The translations under genes were made by a program, and so were the position numbers. A stretch of 56,702 bases of DNA, from positions 1-56,702 of the forward strand of contig CANFOS010000025.1 of the NCBI GenBank assembly GCA_947448735.1. Direction: 5' to 3'. Below are positions 40,602 through 48,696 of the stretch, in pieces; positions within the stretch are counted from its first letter, which is position 1, and each line of letters opens with the position of its first letter. The stretch comes from Comamonadaceae bacterium. GTDB lineage: Bacteria; Pseudomonadota; Gammaproteobacteria; Burkholderiales; Burkholderiaceae_C. The notes under the pieces are model-generated. The model searched no databases, was not told where the DNA came from, and was given only the letters and a program-made list of their open reading frames with translations.

Positions 40602-42251
40602 TCAGCCGATCACGCGGGTTGCCGTGGCGTCCAGCTTGGGTGGTGTTTCAAAGGTGTGGAAGGGTGCTGGCGAGGGGACTTCCCACTCCAGCCCTTCAGC
40701 GCCCTTGCCGCCTTCGTCAACCCATGGGTTGGCCTTCGCGGGCGCGCCCTGTCCGCGCATCGTGGGCAGCACCACGAATACAAAGAAGTAAACCTGTGCA
40801 AAACCAAAGAAGAACGCGCCAACCGAAGCAATGGCGTTGAAGTCAGCAAACTGCATCGGATAGTCAGCGTAGCGGCGCGGCATGCCGGCCAGACCCAAAA
40901 AGTGCATAGGGAAGAAGGTGACGTTGAACGAAATCAATGACCACCAGAAGTGGATCTTGCCGCGTGTCTCGTTGTACATCACGCCCGTCCACTTGGGAGC
41001 CCAGAAGTAGTAGCCGGCGAACATCGCATAGAGTGAGCCTGCCACCAGCACGTAGTGGAAGTGGGCCACCACGTAGTAAGTGTCCTGCAGTTGGGTGTCG
41101 ATCGGTGCGACCGACAAAATCACGCCAGTCAAGCCGCCAATCGTGAACACGAAAATAAAGCCGACCGCAAACAACATGGGAGTTTCAAACGTCATTGACC
41201 CCTTCCACATAGTCGCAATCCAGTTGAACACTTTTACGCCCGTTGGCACCGCAATCAACATGGTCGAATACATGAAGAAAAGCTGACCCGTCACAGGCAT
41301 GCCCGTGGTAAACATGTGGTGCGCCCAAACGACGAAGCTCAAAATGGCAATCGAACCAGTGGCATACACCATGGATGCATAGCCAAACAGGCGTTTGCGC
41401 GAAAACGCTGGAATGATGTGACTGATGATGCCGAAGGCCGGCAAAATCATGATGTACACCTCTGGATGGCCGAAGAACCAGAAGATGTGCTGATACATCA
41501 CTGGGTCACCGCCGCCAGCCGGATTAAAAAAGCTGGTGCCAAAGTGGCGGTCTGTCAGCGTCATGGTGATGGCCCCAGCGAGCACTGGCATCACGGCAAT
41601 CAGCAGGTAAGCTGTGATCAGCCAGGTCCAGCAGAACATGGGCATTTTCATCAGCGTCATGCCGGGAGCGCGCATGTTCAAAATGGTCACGATGATGTTG
41701 ATCGAGCCCATGATGGAAGATGCACCCAACAGATGCAGGGCAAAAATACCTGAGTCCATGGAAGGACCCATCTGCAGCGTCAACGGTGCGTACAGAGTCC
41801 ATCCGGCAGCCGGGGCGCCGCCAGGCAGGAAGAAGGAAGTGGCCAGCATCAAAGCTGCAGGAATCATCAGCCAGAAACTGAAGTTGTTCAGTCGCGCAAA
41901 AGCCATGTCAGCAGCGCCGATTTGCAGCGGAATCATCCAGTTTGCAAAACCCACAAAGGCCGGCATGATGGCGCCAAACACCATGATCAGGCCGTGCATG
42001 GTTGTCAATTGGTTGAAGAGCTCTGGGTTGACCAGTTGCAAGCCAGGCTGAAACAGCTCAGCACGAATGCCAAGCGCCAGAACGCCACCAAACATCAGGT
42101 TGAAAAAAGCGAACAGGAGATACAGCGTACCAATGTCTTTATGGTTGGTCGCAAATACCCAGCGACGCCAACCTGCGGGGGCACCGTGGTCATGGTGATC
42201 GTCATGTGCGTGGTCACCAGCGTGGCCTTTGGGGTCAAGTACTGCACTCAT
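40602..42251 (-). CDS. ctaD: Cytochrome c oxidase subunit I (aa3)
   Basis: A 549-residue twelve-helix catalytic subunit. The active-site motifs are HPEVYIMILPAFGIISH (CuB His with the crosslinked Tyr), WAHHMFTTG (CuB His pair) and YYVVAHFHYVLVAGS (heme a and a3 ligands); TMHGLIMVFGAIMP carries the other heme a His. The N-terminus is His-rich (GHAGDHAHDDHHDHGAP, residues 9-25), before the first helix. It follows ctaC with an 88-bp gap that contains a hairpin. It reduces O2 to water and pumps protons. Confidence 0.96.
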   Translation of the reverse strand: MSAVLDPKGHAGDHAHDDHHDHGAPAGWRRWVFATNHKDIGTLYLLFAFFNLMFGGVLALGIRAELFQPGLQLVNPELFNQLTTMHGLIMVFGAIMPAFVGFANWMIPLQIGAADMAFARLNNFSFWLMIPAALMLATSFFLPGGAPAAGWTLYAPLTLQMGPSMDSGIFALHLLGASSIMGSINIIVTILNMRAPGMTLMKMPMFCWTWLITAYLLIAVMPVLAGAITMTLTDRHFGTSFFNPAGGGDPVMYQHIFWFFGHPEVYIMILPAFGIISHIIPAFSRKRLFGYASMVYATGSIAILSFVVWAHHMFTTGMPVTGQLFFMYSTMLIAVPTGVKVFNWIATMWKGSMTFETPMLFAVGFIFVFTIGGLTGVILSVAPIDTQLQDTYYVVAHFHYVLVAGSLYAMFAGYYFWAPKWTGVMYNETRGKIHFWWSLISFNVTFFPMHFLGLAGMPRRYADYPMQFADFNAIASVGAFFFGFAQVYFFVFVVLPTMRGQGAPAKANPWVDEGGKGAEGLEWEVPSPAPFHTFETPPKLDATATRVIG

Positions 42252-42269
42252 CTTTACTTCCTTTTCCGG

Positions 42270-42293
42270 GCATCAGGCGGGATGGCCTGACGC
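42270..42293. other. Inverted repeat in the ctaC-ctaD gap
   Basis: GCATCAGGC (42270-42278) and GCCTGACGC (42285-42293) can form a 9-bp stem with one G-U wobble and a 6-nt loop. It lacks a T-tract on the transcribed minus strand, so mRNA processing or stability is a likelier role than termination. Confidence 0.45.
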
Positions 42294-42339
42294 TTTTGAT
42301 GTGATTTCGATTCGAAGCTTTTTATTGCTGTCAGTTTGG

Positions 42340-43542
42340 CTATTTGCGTGCGGCTTGTAATTCAGCGGGCTGCACCAGTTGGCCTGTCTGATTGGACCAA
42401 TTATTTTTGGTGTAACTGATGACTGCAGCCAGATCGGTATCACTCAGAGCTTTCCATGACGGCATGGCACCGTTGTTGGCCCCGTTCAACAAGATCGCAA
42501 TTTGTTTGCCATGGTCCGCGTCGAGCACAACAGCTGAACCGTCGAGTGCCTTGATGGCACCACCGCCCTTGCCAGTTGCCTGGTGGCAGGCCGCGCAATT
42601 GGCTGCATAGACTTTTTCGCCACGTGCTTTCAGGTCTGCCAGTGCCCAGACTTTCGATGGGTCATCTGCCTTGGCCGCCATTTCCTTGTTTTTACCCGCA
42701 ACCCATGCGCTGTAGTCTGCCGCAGAGACGACTTTGACGTGAATTGGCATGTAGGCGTGCTCTTTGCCGCACAGCTCTTGGCACTGGCCGTGGTAATCGC
42801 CGATTTTTTCTGCCCGGAACCAGGTGTCCCGCACGAAGCCTGGAATGGCGTCTTGCTTGATACCGAAGGCAGGCACGGCAAACGCGTGAATCACGTCGTT
42901 GGCGGTGGTGATGATGCGGATCTTTTTATTGACCGGCACCACCATTGGATTGTCGACCTTGAACAGGTAGTCATCCGGTGCTTCGCCTGCTTTGGGACCA
43001 CCGTTGTTGGACATCACGCGGTGGGTGTTGTCCAGCGTTGAGACAAAAGCAATGCCTTCGCCTTCGCCCTTGACGTAGTCATAGCCCCATTTCCACTGCA
43101 TGCCCGTCGTTTTAATGGTCAGGTCGGCTGCGGTGGTGTCTTTTTGTGCCACCAGCACTTTGGTAGCTGGCAACGCCATGCCAATCACGATCAGGAAAGG
43201 AACGATGGTCCAGGCGATCTCAACCGCGGCAGATTCGTGGAAATTGGCTGCCTTGTGGCCTACTGACTTGCGGTGCTTCCAGATGGAATAAAACATCACG
43301 CCAAAGACCGCTACAAAGATCACCAAGCAGATGATCATCATAAACCAGTGAAGCCAGTGTTGCTCTTGTGCAATTTGGGTGACGGCCGGGTGCATATTGA
43401 GCTGTCGCACCGCCGGGCCACCGGGCAGGTCGTTGACGGCGTGGGCGGCTGTGCAGGCCCATGCTGCCGAGAACACCAGCAGTGTTGCTGCACGCTGCGT
43501 TGCTTGCTGCGTCAGGTGGCTCATGGTTTTACGTACATTCAT
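42340..43542 (-). CDS. ctaC: Cytochrome c oxidase subunit II with fused cytochrome c
   Basis: A 400-residue protein: signal peptide (LLVFSAAWACTAAHA), two helices, a cupredoxin domain with the CuA site GQCQELCGKEHAYMPIHV, and a C-terminal cytochrome c with ANCAACHQATGKGGG and distal-type Met in GAMPSWKALSDTD. The fused heme makes this a caa3-type variant in architecture. It accepts electrons from cytochrome c and passes them to CtaD. Start ATG 43540-43542 (complement). It is the first structural gene of the operon. Confidence 0.95.
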   Translation of the reverse strand: MNVRKTMSHLTQQATQRAATLLVFSAAWACTAAHAVNDLPGGPAVRQLNMHPAVTQIAQEQHWLHWFMMIICLVIFVAVFGVMFYSIWKHRKSVGHKAANFHESAAVEIAWTIVPFLIVIGMALPATKVLVAQKDTTAADLTIKTTGMQWKWGYDYVKGEGEGIAFVSTLDNTHRVMSNNGGPKAGEAPDDYLFKVDNPMVVPVNKKIRIITTANDVIHAFAVPAFGIKQDAIPGFVRDTWFRAEKIGDYHGQCQELCGKEHAYMPIHVKVVSAADYSAWVAGKNKEMAAKADDPSKVWALADLKARGEKVYAANCAACHQATGKGGGAIKALDGSAVVLDADHGKQIAILLNGANNGAMPSWKALSDTDLAAVISYTKNNWSNQTGQLVQPAELQAARK

Positions 43543-43641
43543 CGTGATCACTTTTAATGCCTCAAAATTACCGGCCCACAGACCTAGTGGATTTGCCAAT
43601 TCAACGAAACCATTGATTATAAAGTTAGTCGCAGTGCAGTT

Positions 43642-44157
43642 TCAGCATCCGCGCAGTGCAAAGCGTATTTCTCTGGCCAACGCGGGCCGCAATTCTGGCC
43701 GCACATGGCGCCCCACGCGCACTGAACGCCCTTGGCCAGACACTTCAATCAGCGACCCGTCACCGTTTTTAGGTTCGACGCGAACCCATTCACGGTTGAA
43801 TTCTGCGCGGTGCAGGCGGCCTGCGGTTTCGAGCTCCACCACCAGTTGGCTGCCTTGCAAAGATATTTTTTCACCGTCTCTTGCATGCCGCGCATACAAA
43901 ATGAAAGCGGTGCCAACAGCGATCAGCTCTGCCCATGCAAAGGGCATGACAAGCGTTGCGCCCTGTATCCAGAAAAAAGTGGCGATGCCAAGCGATACCA
44001 CGCTCAGAGATGCGAACAAGCCCAGCAGTTGCCCGGGAGTCACAGAACAATTGCGTTTGAGCAGCCACTGAACGCCTTGGTGACCGAGGTCATTGCTTTG
44101 CGGCAAGGAGGCAAAGCGCAATGCTGAAGGTTCAGGTGAGTCGAAGGGGTGCGACAC
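43642..44157 (-). CDS. DUF2244 membrane protein
   Basis: A protein of about 171 residues with two close helices (LLGLFASLSVVSLGIATFFW and FAWAELIAVGTAFILYARHA) and a C-terminal soluble part (FNREWVRVEPKNGDGSLIEV, then GRHVRPELRPALAREIRFAL), matching DUF2244. The core begins near VQWLLKRNCSVTPGQ. The start is unsure: I give GTG 44155-44157 (complement), but it has no Shine-Dalgarno and lies just past a terminator, so a start further inside is possible. It is 99 bp upstream of ctaC on the same strand and is commonly linked to cox genes. Confidence 0.75.
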   Translation of the reverse strand: MSHPFDSPEPSALRFASLPQSNDLGHQGVQWLLKRNCSVTPGQLLGLFASLSVVSLGIATFFWIQGATLVMPFAWAELIAVGTAFILYARHARDGEKISLQGSQLVVELETAGRLHRAEFNREWVRVEPKNGDGSLIEVSGQGRSVRVGRHVRPELRPALAREIRFALRGC

Positions 44158-44169
44158 AGGGCGACACTC

Positions 44170-44198
44170 AAAAAATAACAGCCTGCCGGGCGGGCTGT
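44170..44198 (-). terminator. Rho-independent terminator
   Basis: On the minus strand ACAGCC (complement of 44193-44198) and GGCTGT (44178-44183) close a GC-rich hairpin, followed by T, A and six T's (44170-44175). It terminates the methyltransferase gene that ends at 44324, ahead of the cox locus. Confidence 0.78.
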
Positions 44199-44323
44199 CT
44201 AAGACACGGGAACATGCCCGAATAATTGAAATTAGTATAACGGGGTTTACCCGAAAGTCGGCCGGTAAACCTGTGCAAACCCGGTCATACCATAGGCCTT
44301 TGTTCAGGCCCGCAGAGTCCGGC

Positions 44324-45226
44324 TTACAGCCGTGGCGGCTTGCCCGCACCCAGCATGCTGCGCATGTCCTGTATGGACATGGAGCTCAAGGCGCTGACCT
44401 TGACCTTGGGCTGCGCCTTCATCGCATGGCCGTAAATCACTTCAAACGTCAACGACAATCTGTCATCAGGCCCGGTTTTCAGGTGCTCGGCCAGTTCGTT
44501 TTCCAGTCGGGTTCGCCATGCCCGACCGCGCAGGCCAGCAAACCGTGCTGGGTGAAAGTTTCGCCCCAGCTCTCTGAGCTCTTTTATCAGCCGCGCTGGG
44601 GAGTCATAGGTCAGCGTGATGCGCTCCATGTCCATCACGGGTTCGGCAAACCCACCAGCCACCAGCATGTCGCCCCAGTCGTGCATGTCGGTCAGGTCAT
44701 GCCCGGCGACTGGCCAGGACAGTTGCCGGTAGACCTCGCGCAGTTCGATCGATGTGTCGGGCCCCAGACATGAAAACATCAAAAAACCGCCGACGGTCAA
44801 AGCGCGGTGCCAACTGGCCAGTAGCGCCTGCGGGTCGGCGGCCTCATGCAGCGCCATGTTGGCCCACAGCATGTCGACGCTGCCCGGAGTCGGTATCTCA
44901 AAACGTGCTGTTTTACCAAGCCAGCGAGCTGGTTGCCACCACGGAATTGCTATATTGTTAATAGCTGCTTGCCTAAGTTGTGATTGACTCTCAATCACAA
45001 AACACTCTGAATTTGAGTATTTTGTGGCGAGTTTTTGGTGGTTTTGCAAGCCGCCGCGCACCGCACCCCAGTGCGCCCATGCTTTTGGTTGTAACTTGAT
45101 CCATTGCAACCTGTCGAGCATCCTGCTGGCCACTTCCTCATGCAGCCAAGGCGATACCGGAGGCGCCATGCGCTGCCAGCGGGCAACAGCGGTTGGGTCA
45201 AGTGTGGGCGGGCGCTCTGTCTTCAT
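44324..45226 (-). CDS. SAM-dependent methyltransferase-like protein (BioC-related)
   Basis: A 300-residue protein whose C-terminal two-thirds fits class I methyltransferases of the BioC type: MLWANMALHEAADPQALLAS, FLMFSCLGPDTSIELREVY, DMHDWGDMLVAGGFAEPVMD and LSLTFEVIYGHAMKAQPKV. The glycine-rich SAM loop is poor (WGAVRGGLQNHQ instead of D-G-G-G), so activity is uncertain. Just after it, a dispersed repeat is translated in frame (SQLRQAAINNIAIPWW). BioC methylates malonyl-ACP in biotin synthesis, but no bio genes are present and a different substrate is equally possible. It is divergent from comF. Confidence 0.72.
   Translation of the reverse strand: MKTERPPTLDPTAVARWQRMAPPVSPWLHEEVASRMLDRLQWIKLQPKAWAHWGAVRGGLQNHQKLATKYSNSECFVIESQSQLRQAAINNIAIPWWQPARWLGKTARFEIPTPGSVDMLWANMALHEAADPQALLASWHRALTVGGFLMFSCLGPDTSIELREVYRQLSWPVAGHDLTDMHDWGDMLVAGGFAEPVMDMERITLTYDSPARLIKELRELGRNFHPARFAGLRGRAWRTRLENELAEHLKTGPDDRLSLTFEVIYGHAMKAQPKVKVSALSSMSIQDMRSMLGAGKPPRL
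44946..44996 (+). repeat. Dispersed ~50-bp repeat, copy R5, inside a coding region
   Basis: TTGCTATATTGTTAATAGCT then GCTTGCCTAAGTTGTGATTG align with TGCTACGTATTTGATAGCT and GCTAGCATAGGTTTTTATTG at 21501-21557. The element lies antisense within the methyltransferase-like gene and stays open in its frame. An 8-bp inverted repeat (GTGATTGA...TCAATCAC, 44980-44998) sits at its end. Confidence 0.6.
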
Positions 45227-45240
45227 GTGTTCTTCGTGAT

Positions 45241-46023
45241 GTGCGCCCCGAGTATATTGACCGGGTGCTCAAACGTCTTTTGCAAACCCCTTTTTTAAAG
45301 TCGGCGAACCGGTTACCCAGCCAGTGCGCCGTCTGTCGTAGCTGGCCCGCAGCGCCGGTATGCCGAGCCTGCATGCAACGATTTGCCCTTCACCGGCCGC
45401 GCTGCCGCTGCTGCGCAATGGCCCTGGCCGATGGCTTGTCAGCCGGTTTGCACGCAGCATCAGATGTCTGCTTAGACTGCCTCAGCCAGCCGCCACCGAT
45501 CGACGCAACCCTGGTTGCAGTCGACTACGCCTACCCCTGGTCTGCGCTTATCAGCGCTTACAAATTTGGCGAGCAACCTGGCTGGGCGCCCTTTTTTGCC
45601 GACCTGTTGCTCAAAGCACCGGGCGTTCGTCAGGCGCTTGAAAACCTGCAGCCAGCGGACCTGATCCTGCCCGTTCCGCTGTCAAAAGAGCGCTTGCAAA
45701 CGCGCGGCTTTAACCAGGCCTGGTTGTTGACCAAGGAGCTGGCCGGGCAGGCAGGCAGCAGCGCCCACGCAGACAGCAGCTTGCTGCTGCGGCTTAAAAA
45801 CACCCGTCCCCAGACCGAGCTGAAGCGTGAGGCGAGGCTGGCCAATGTCAAAGGCGCTTTTCAAATCGACCCGCTGCGCGCGGCCACTGTCAAAGGCCGG
45901 TGCGTCGTGCTGGTGGATGACGTGATGACCAGCGGCGCATCGCTTTTTACCGCGGCCGAGGCCATGCGTACGGCGGGTGCGGCGCGCATCACCGGCATCG
46001 TGCTGGCCCGCACGCCACTTTAG
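45241..46023 (+). CDS. ComF family phosphoribosyltransferase-like protein
   Basis: A protein of about 260 residues. The N-terminal part is cysteine-rich (QCAVCRSW, VCRAC, RCRCCAMAL, VCLDCLSQ), a probable zinc ribbon, and the C-terminal part is a PRTase domain with the PRPP loop VVLVDDVMTSGASLFTAAEA. PVPLSKERLQTRGFNQAWLL and RLKNTRPQTELKREARL are ComF signatures. Known ComF roles involve DNA uptake in competent bacteria, though most proteobacterial homologues are uncharacterised. The start is uncertain: GTG 45241 or GTG 45265, neither with a clear RBS. It is 8 bp ahead of trmL on the same strand. Confidence 0.87.
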   Translation: MRPEYIDRVLKRLLQTPFLKSANRLPSQCAVCRSWPAAPVCRACMQRFALHRPRCRCCAMALADGLSAGLHAASDVCLDCLSQPPPIDATLVAVDYAYPWSALISAYKFGEQPGWAPFFADLLLKAPGVRQALENLQPADLILPVPLSKERLQTRGFNQAWLLTKELAGQAGSSAHADSSLLLRLKNTRPQTELKREARLANVKGAFQIDPLRAATVKGRCVVLVDDVMTSGASLFTAAEAMRTAGAARITGIVLARTPL

Positions 46024-46031
46024 GCCTCATC

Positions 46032-46526
46032 ATGTTCAATATTGTTCTTGTCGAACCCGAAATTCCACCCAATACAGGCAATGTCATTCGCCTGGCGGCC
46101 AACACGGGCTGCCGCTTGCACTTGATTGAGCCCTTGGGTTTTTCAATGGACGACAAGCACATGCGGCGCGCCGGGCTTGACTACCACGAGTATGCCGAGC
46201 TGAAGCGGCACGCCAGCTGGCAGGTCTTTATGGATCATGAAAACCCCGATCCGGCACGGCTGTTTGCGATGACCACACGCGGTTCGCGCAACCTGTTTGA
46301 TGTGGCTTTTGCGACGGGCGACTGGCTGGTGTTTGGGTCAGAAACCAAGGGCTTGGATGCTGCCTTGCGCGACTCGTTTGCAGCCAGCCAGCGCCTGAAG
46401 CTGCCCATGCAGCCCGACCAGCGCAGTCTGAACCTGTCTAACGCTGTGGCTGTGACGGTGTTTGAGGCTTGGCGGCAAAACGGCTTCGTCACAGCGGACC
46501 GAAGCACACCAGTCAGTCAAGGGTAG
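46032..46526 (+). CDS. trmL: tRNA (cytidine34/uridine34-2'-O)-methyltransferase TrmL
   Basis: A 164-residue SPOUT methyltransferase. It opens MFNIVLVEPEIPPNTGNVIR, has the trefoil-knot motifs VFGSETKGLD and RSLNLSNAVAVTVFEAWRQ, and LIEPLGFSMDDKHMRRAGLD, all typical of TrmL (YibK). It methylates the wobble ribose of tRNALeu isoacceptors. Its end overlaps the convergent maoC-like gene by 10 bp. Confidence 0.95.
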   Translation: MFNIVLVEPEIPPNTGNVIRLAANTGCRLHLIEPLGFSMDDKHMRRAGLDYHEYAELKRHASWQVFMDHENPDPARLFAMTTRGSRNLFDVAFATGDWLVFGSETKGLDAALRDSFAASQRLKLPMQPDQRSLNLSNAVAVTVFEAWRQNGFVTADRSTPVSQG

Positions 46527-46972
46527 CGCCGCATCAGCGATTCAGCCACACACACGGGTTTGGCAGAACCCTCGCGCTCGACCGTGACTTCCCAGGTCAT
46601 CTGTACGCCGTTGTTGTCAATTGGCAGTGTTGCCAGCAGCTTCATGTGGGCGCGCAGGCGGCTGCCCACCGGCACGGGTGATGTAAATCGCACCTTGTTC
46701 AGCCCGTAGTTCACGGCCATATGCGAGCCGACAATATGAAGCGACGATTCAAAAAATGTCGGTATCAAGGACAAGGTTAAAAATCCGTGCGCGATGGGCC
46801 CACCAAAAGGGCCGTTCGCGGCTTTTGCAGGGTCCACATGAATCCACTGGTGGTCGCCTGTGGCCTCGGCAAACAGGTTAACCTGCTGCTGGCTAATGGT
46901 CATCCAGTCACTGATCGCAACTTCTTGCCCCACACATTTGGCCAGGTCTGCAATGGTTTGAAAAGTCTTCAT
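46517..46972 (-). CDS. MaoC-family (R)-enoyl-CoA hydratase-like protein
   Basis: A 151-residue hotdog-fold protein. The hydratase motif FAEATGDHQWIHVDPAKA carries the catalytic Asp and His, and GGPIAHGFLTLSLIP completes the active-site loop. The likely reaction is hydration of a trans-2-enoyl-CoA to the (R)-3-hydroxy form, but related proteins include NodN-like ones with other substrates. It is coupled to parA upstream by ATGA (46969-46972). The two genes have no evident functional link. Confidence 0.88.
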   Translation of the reverse strand: MKTFQTIADLAKCVGQEVAISDWMTISQQQVNLFAEATGDHQWIHVDPAKAANGPFGGPIAHGFLTLSLIPTFFESSLHIVGSHMAVNYGLNKVRFTSPVPVGSRLRAHMKLLATLPIDNNGVQMTWEVTVEREGSAKPVCVAESLMRRYP

Positions 46973-47598
46973 GAACTTAGCGGTTGATCAAGCCACTGGC
47001 AAATACTTTTCCACTGCTCCAGGTCTTTTTCAACCCGGCCAGGGGCCACATCAAACAGCGTGAGCCCGCGTGCAGCCAGGTGAATGTAGTTTTGCGTGTC
47101 GCGCACCATGCCCAGCACCGGCAGCCCCAGGCTGTCAACAAACCCGCGCAACTTGTCGGCGGCAATCGTGCGCGAATCCACCCGCATGCCCACAATACCC
47201 ACCTGCACCTTGCCAGCGTGGCGGTGCTCAGCCAGCTGGTCCAAAAAAGCCCGGGTGGCAAAAATGTCGAACACGCTGGGCTGCAGCGGTACGATGATTT
47301 TGTCGGCCAGTTTGATGACGTCGTTAAAGCGCCAGCCGTGCAGACCGCCTGGCGTATCCAGAACCACATGGGTCGTGCCCTTGGGCGGCTTGACGATCAG
47401 ATCAGAGTTCACGTCCCAGGTGGCAATGGGCCGGGCGGCCGGCGGGCGCAGCCCCAGCCATAGCCTGGACGACTGCTGCCTGTCGACGTCACCCAGCATC
47501 ACCGCATGGCCTTGCGCTGCAAAGTAGCCCGCAACATGGGTAGCAAGCGTCGATTTACCGACGCCGCCTTTAGGATTGGCAATCACGACGACTGGCAT
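46969..47598 (-). CDS. Orphan ParA/MinD-type P-loop ATPase
   Basis: A 209-residue deviant-Walker-A ATPase: VIANPKGGVGKSTLATHVAG at the N-terminus, VMLGDVDRQQSSRLWL (A'), and VVLDTPGGLHGWRFND (Walker B). The start follows AAGGAG. No parB or parS-like cluster is nearby and the size is that of small orphan ParAs that position proteins or protein complexes. Here it overlaps a MaoC-type gene. A 6-bp inverted repeat (GTTACC...GGTAAC, 47625-47645) in its leader may be a regulator site. Confidence 0.88.
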   Translation of the reverse strand: MPVVVIANPKGGVGKSTLATHVAGYFAAQGHAVMLGDVDRQQSSRLWLGLRPPAARPIATWDVNSDLIVKPPKGTTHVVLDTPGGLHGWRFNDVIKLADKIIVPLQPSVFDIFATRAFLDQLAEHRHAGKVQVGIVGMRVDSRTIAADKLRGFVDSLGLPVLGMVRDTQNYIHLAARGLTLFDVAPGRVEKDLEQWKSICQWLDQPLSS

Positions 47599-47711
47599 GG
47601 TGAACTCCTTATGAGAAATGAACAGTTACCTGGCGATATGGTAACGGCGCGCCGCACCTCACCTTACCTCACCTCAGCTCACCGAGGTCTCTTGACGGCT
47701 TGCCATGGCCG

Positions 47712-48683
47712 TCACGCCAAGCCAAACAGCTTGCGTGCGTTGTCTCGGCCAATTTTTTGGCGGTCGTTGTCGCTGATCTCGCAGCGGTCAAACCAGCTGG
47801 CAGCGTGCTCGTGCTTTTCAAACGGATAGTCAACCGAATACATGATGCGGTCACTGCCCACCTCGAGCATGGTGGACAGCAGCGTCGGGGTACGAAAGTT
47901 GCCGCTGGTGGTGATGTGCACGTTGCTGCGCAAGTAGTCGCCAATTTCTTTTTCGCACGGCATGCCTCTGCGACCCTTGCGCAAAATATGGTCGACCCGC
48001 CAGATGTTGAACGGAAGACCTTCGCCGAAGTGTCCAAGAATCATTTGCAGTTCTGGATGCCGGTCAAACATGCCGCTGGACATCAATCGCAAAGCGTGAA
48101 TGCTGGTTTCCACAGCAAACGCCCAGGTCGGTCCGGTCAGCCAGTGCGCACCGTCATAAATCGGTTCTCGGCTGGCCAGCGGGTCACGCGGGTGCATGTA
48201 AAAAGGCTTGCCCAAGGTCGCGGCTGCAGCCCAAAAATCAGTGAACTGTGGCGCGTCGTAGTACACCACGGTGTTTTCGTCGCCCACCTGTGAAAACCCA
48301 TTGACCAGAAAACCATGAAATCCCAAGTGCTTGACACAGCGCTCCAGTTCACGCGCTGCGGCCTCTGGGTCTTGCATGGGCAGCGCGGCAAAGCCGCCAA
48401 AGCGCGTGGGGTGGCGTTTGATTTGCTCGGCCAGGACGTCGTTGGCGCGCCGTGCGACGTCAATCGCACGCTTTGCATCGGGTATGGCCTGCACCGCCGG
48501 GGAGTTGAGCGACAGAATTGAAAAGGCGGTACCCCATTCGTCCATCTGGTCCAGCCGCTGTTGCTCAAAGTCGAGCAAATTGCTTTTCAGGCCAGCCCAC
48601 ACCTCAGGCCTGGCGTAAACCTGTGAGTCACCAATCGTCAGGTCAATCGCAAAGTGCTCTTCAAGCGCAATTTTATTTTTCAT
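47712..48683 (-). CDS. Gamma-resorcylate decarboxylase-like amidohydrolase
   Basis: A 323-residue TIM-barrel metal enzyme of the ACMSD/2,6-dihydroxybenzoate decarboxylase group. The metal ligands expected in the family are present: Glu8 and His10 in KIALEEHFAID, the His in PFYMHPRDPLAS, the HFGEGLPF segment, and the Asp in YSVDYPFEKHEHA. NSPAVQAIPDAKRAIDVARR and ALPMQDPEAAARELERCV are close to what I remember of gamma-resorcylate decarboxylases. Likely reaction: reversible non-oxidative decarboxylation of a hydroxybenzoate. It follows a Bug receptor gene by 13 bp, probably in one MarR-controlled operon. Confidence 0.85.
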   Translation of the reverse strand: MKNKIALEEHFAIDLTIGDSQVYARPEVWAGLKSNLLDFEQQRLDQMDEWGTAFSILSLNSPAVQAIPDAKRAIDVARRANDVLAEQIKRHPTRFGGFAALPMQDPEAAARELERCVKHLGFHGFLVNGFSQVGDENTVVYYDAPQFTDFWAAAATLGKPFYMHPRDPLASREPIYDGAHWLTGPTWAFAVETSIHALRLMSSGMFDRHPELQMILGHFGEGLPFNIWRVDHILRKGRRGMPCEKEIGDYLRSNVHITTSGNFRTPTLLSTMLEVGSDRIMYSVDYPFEKHEHAASWFDRCEISDNDRQKIGRDNARKLFGLA

Positions 48684-48696
48684 GGTTTTCGCAGCA

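Noticed and set aside
46969..47598. Plasmid or chromosome partition locus
   Set aside because: No ParB gene or parS-like cluster lies nearby, and the neighbours are housekeeping genes.
47640..47690. CACCTCA-rich tract between parA and the decarboxylase gene
   Set aside because: Irregular pyrimidine-rich low complexity with no consistent unit or pairing.
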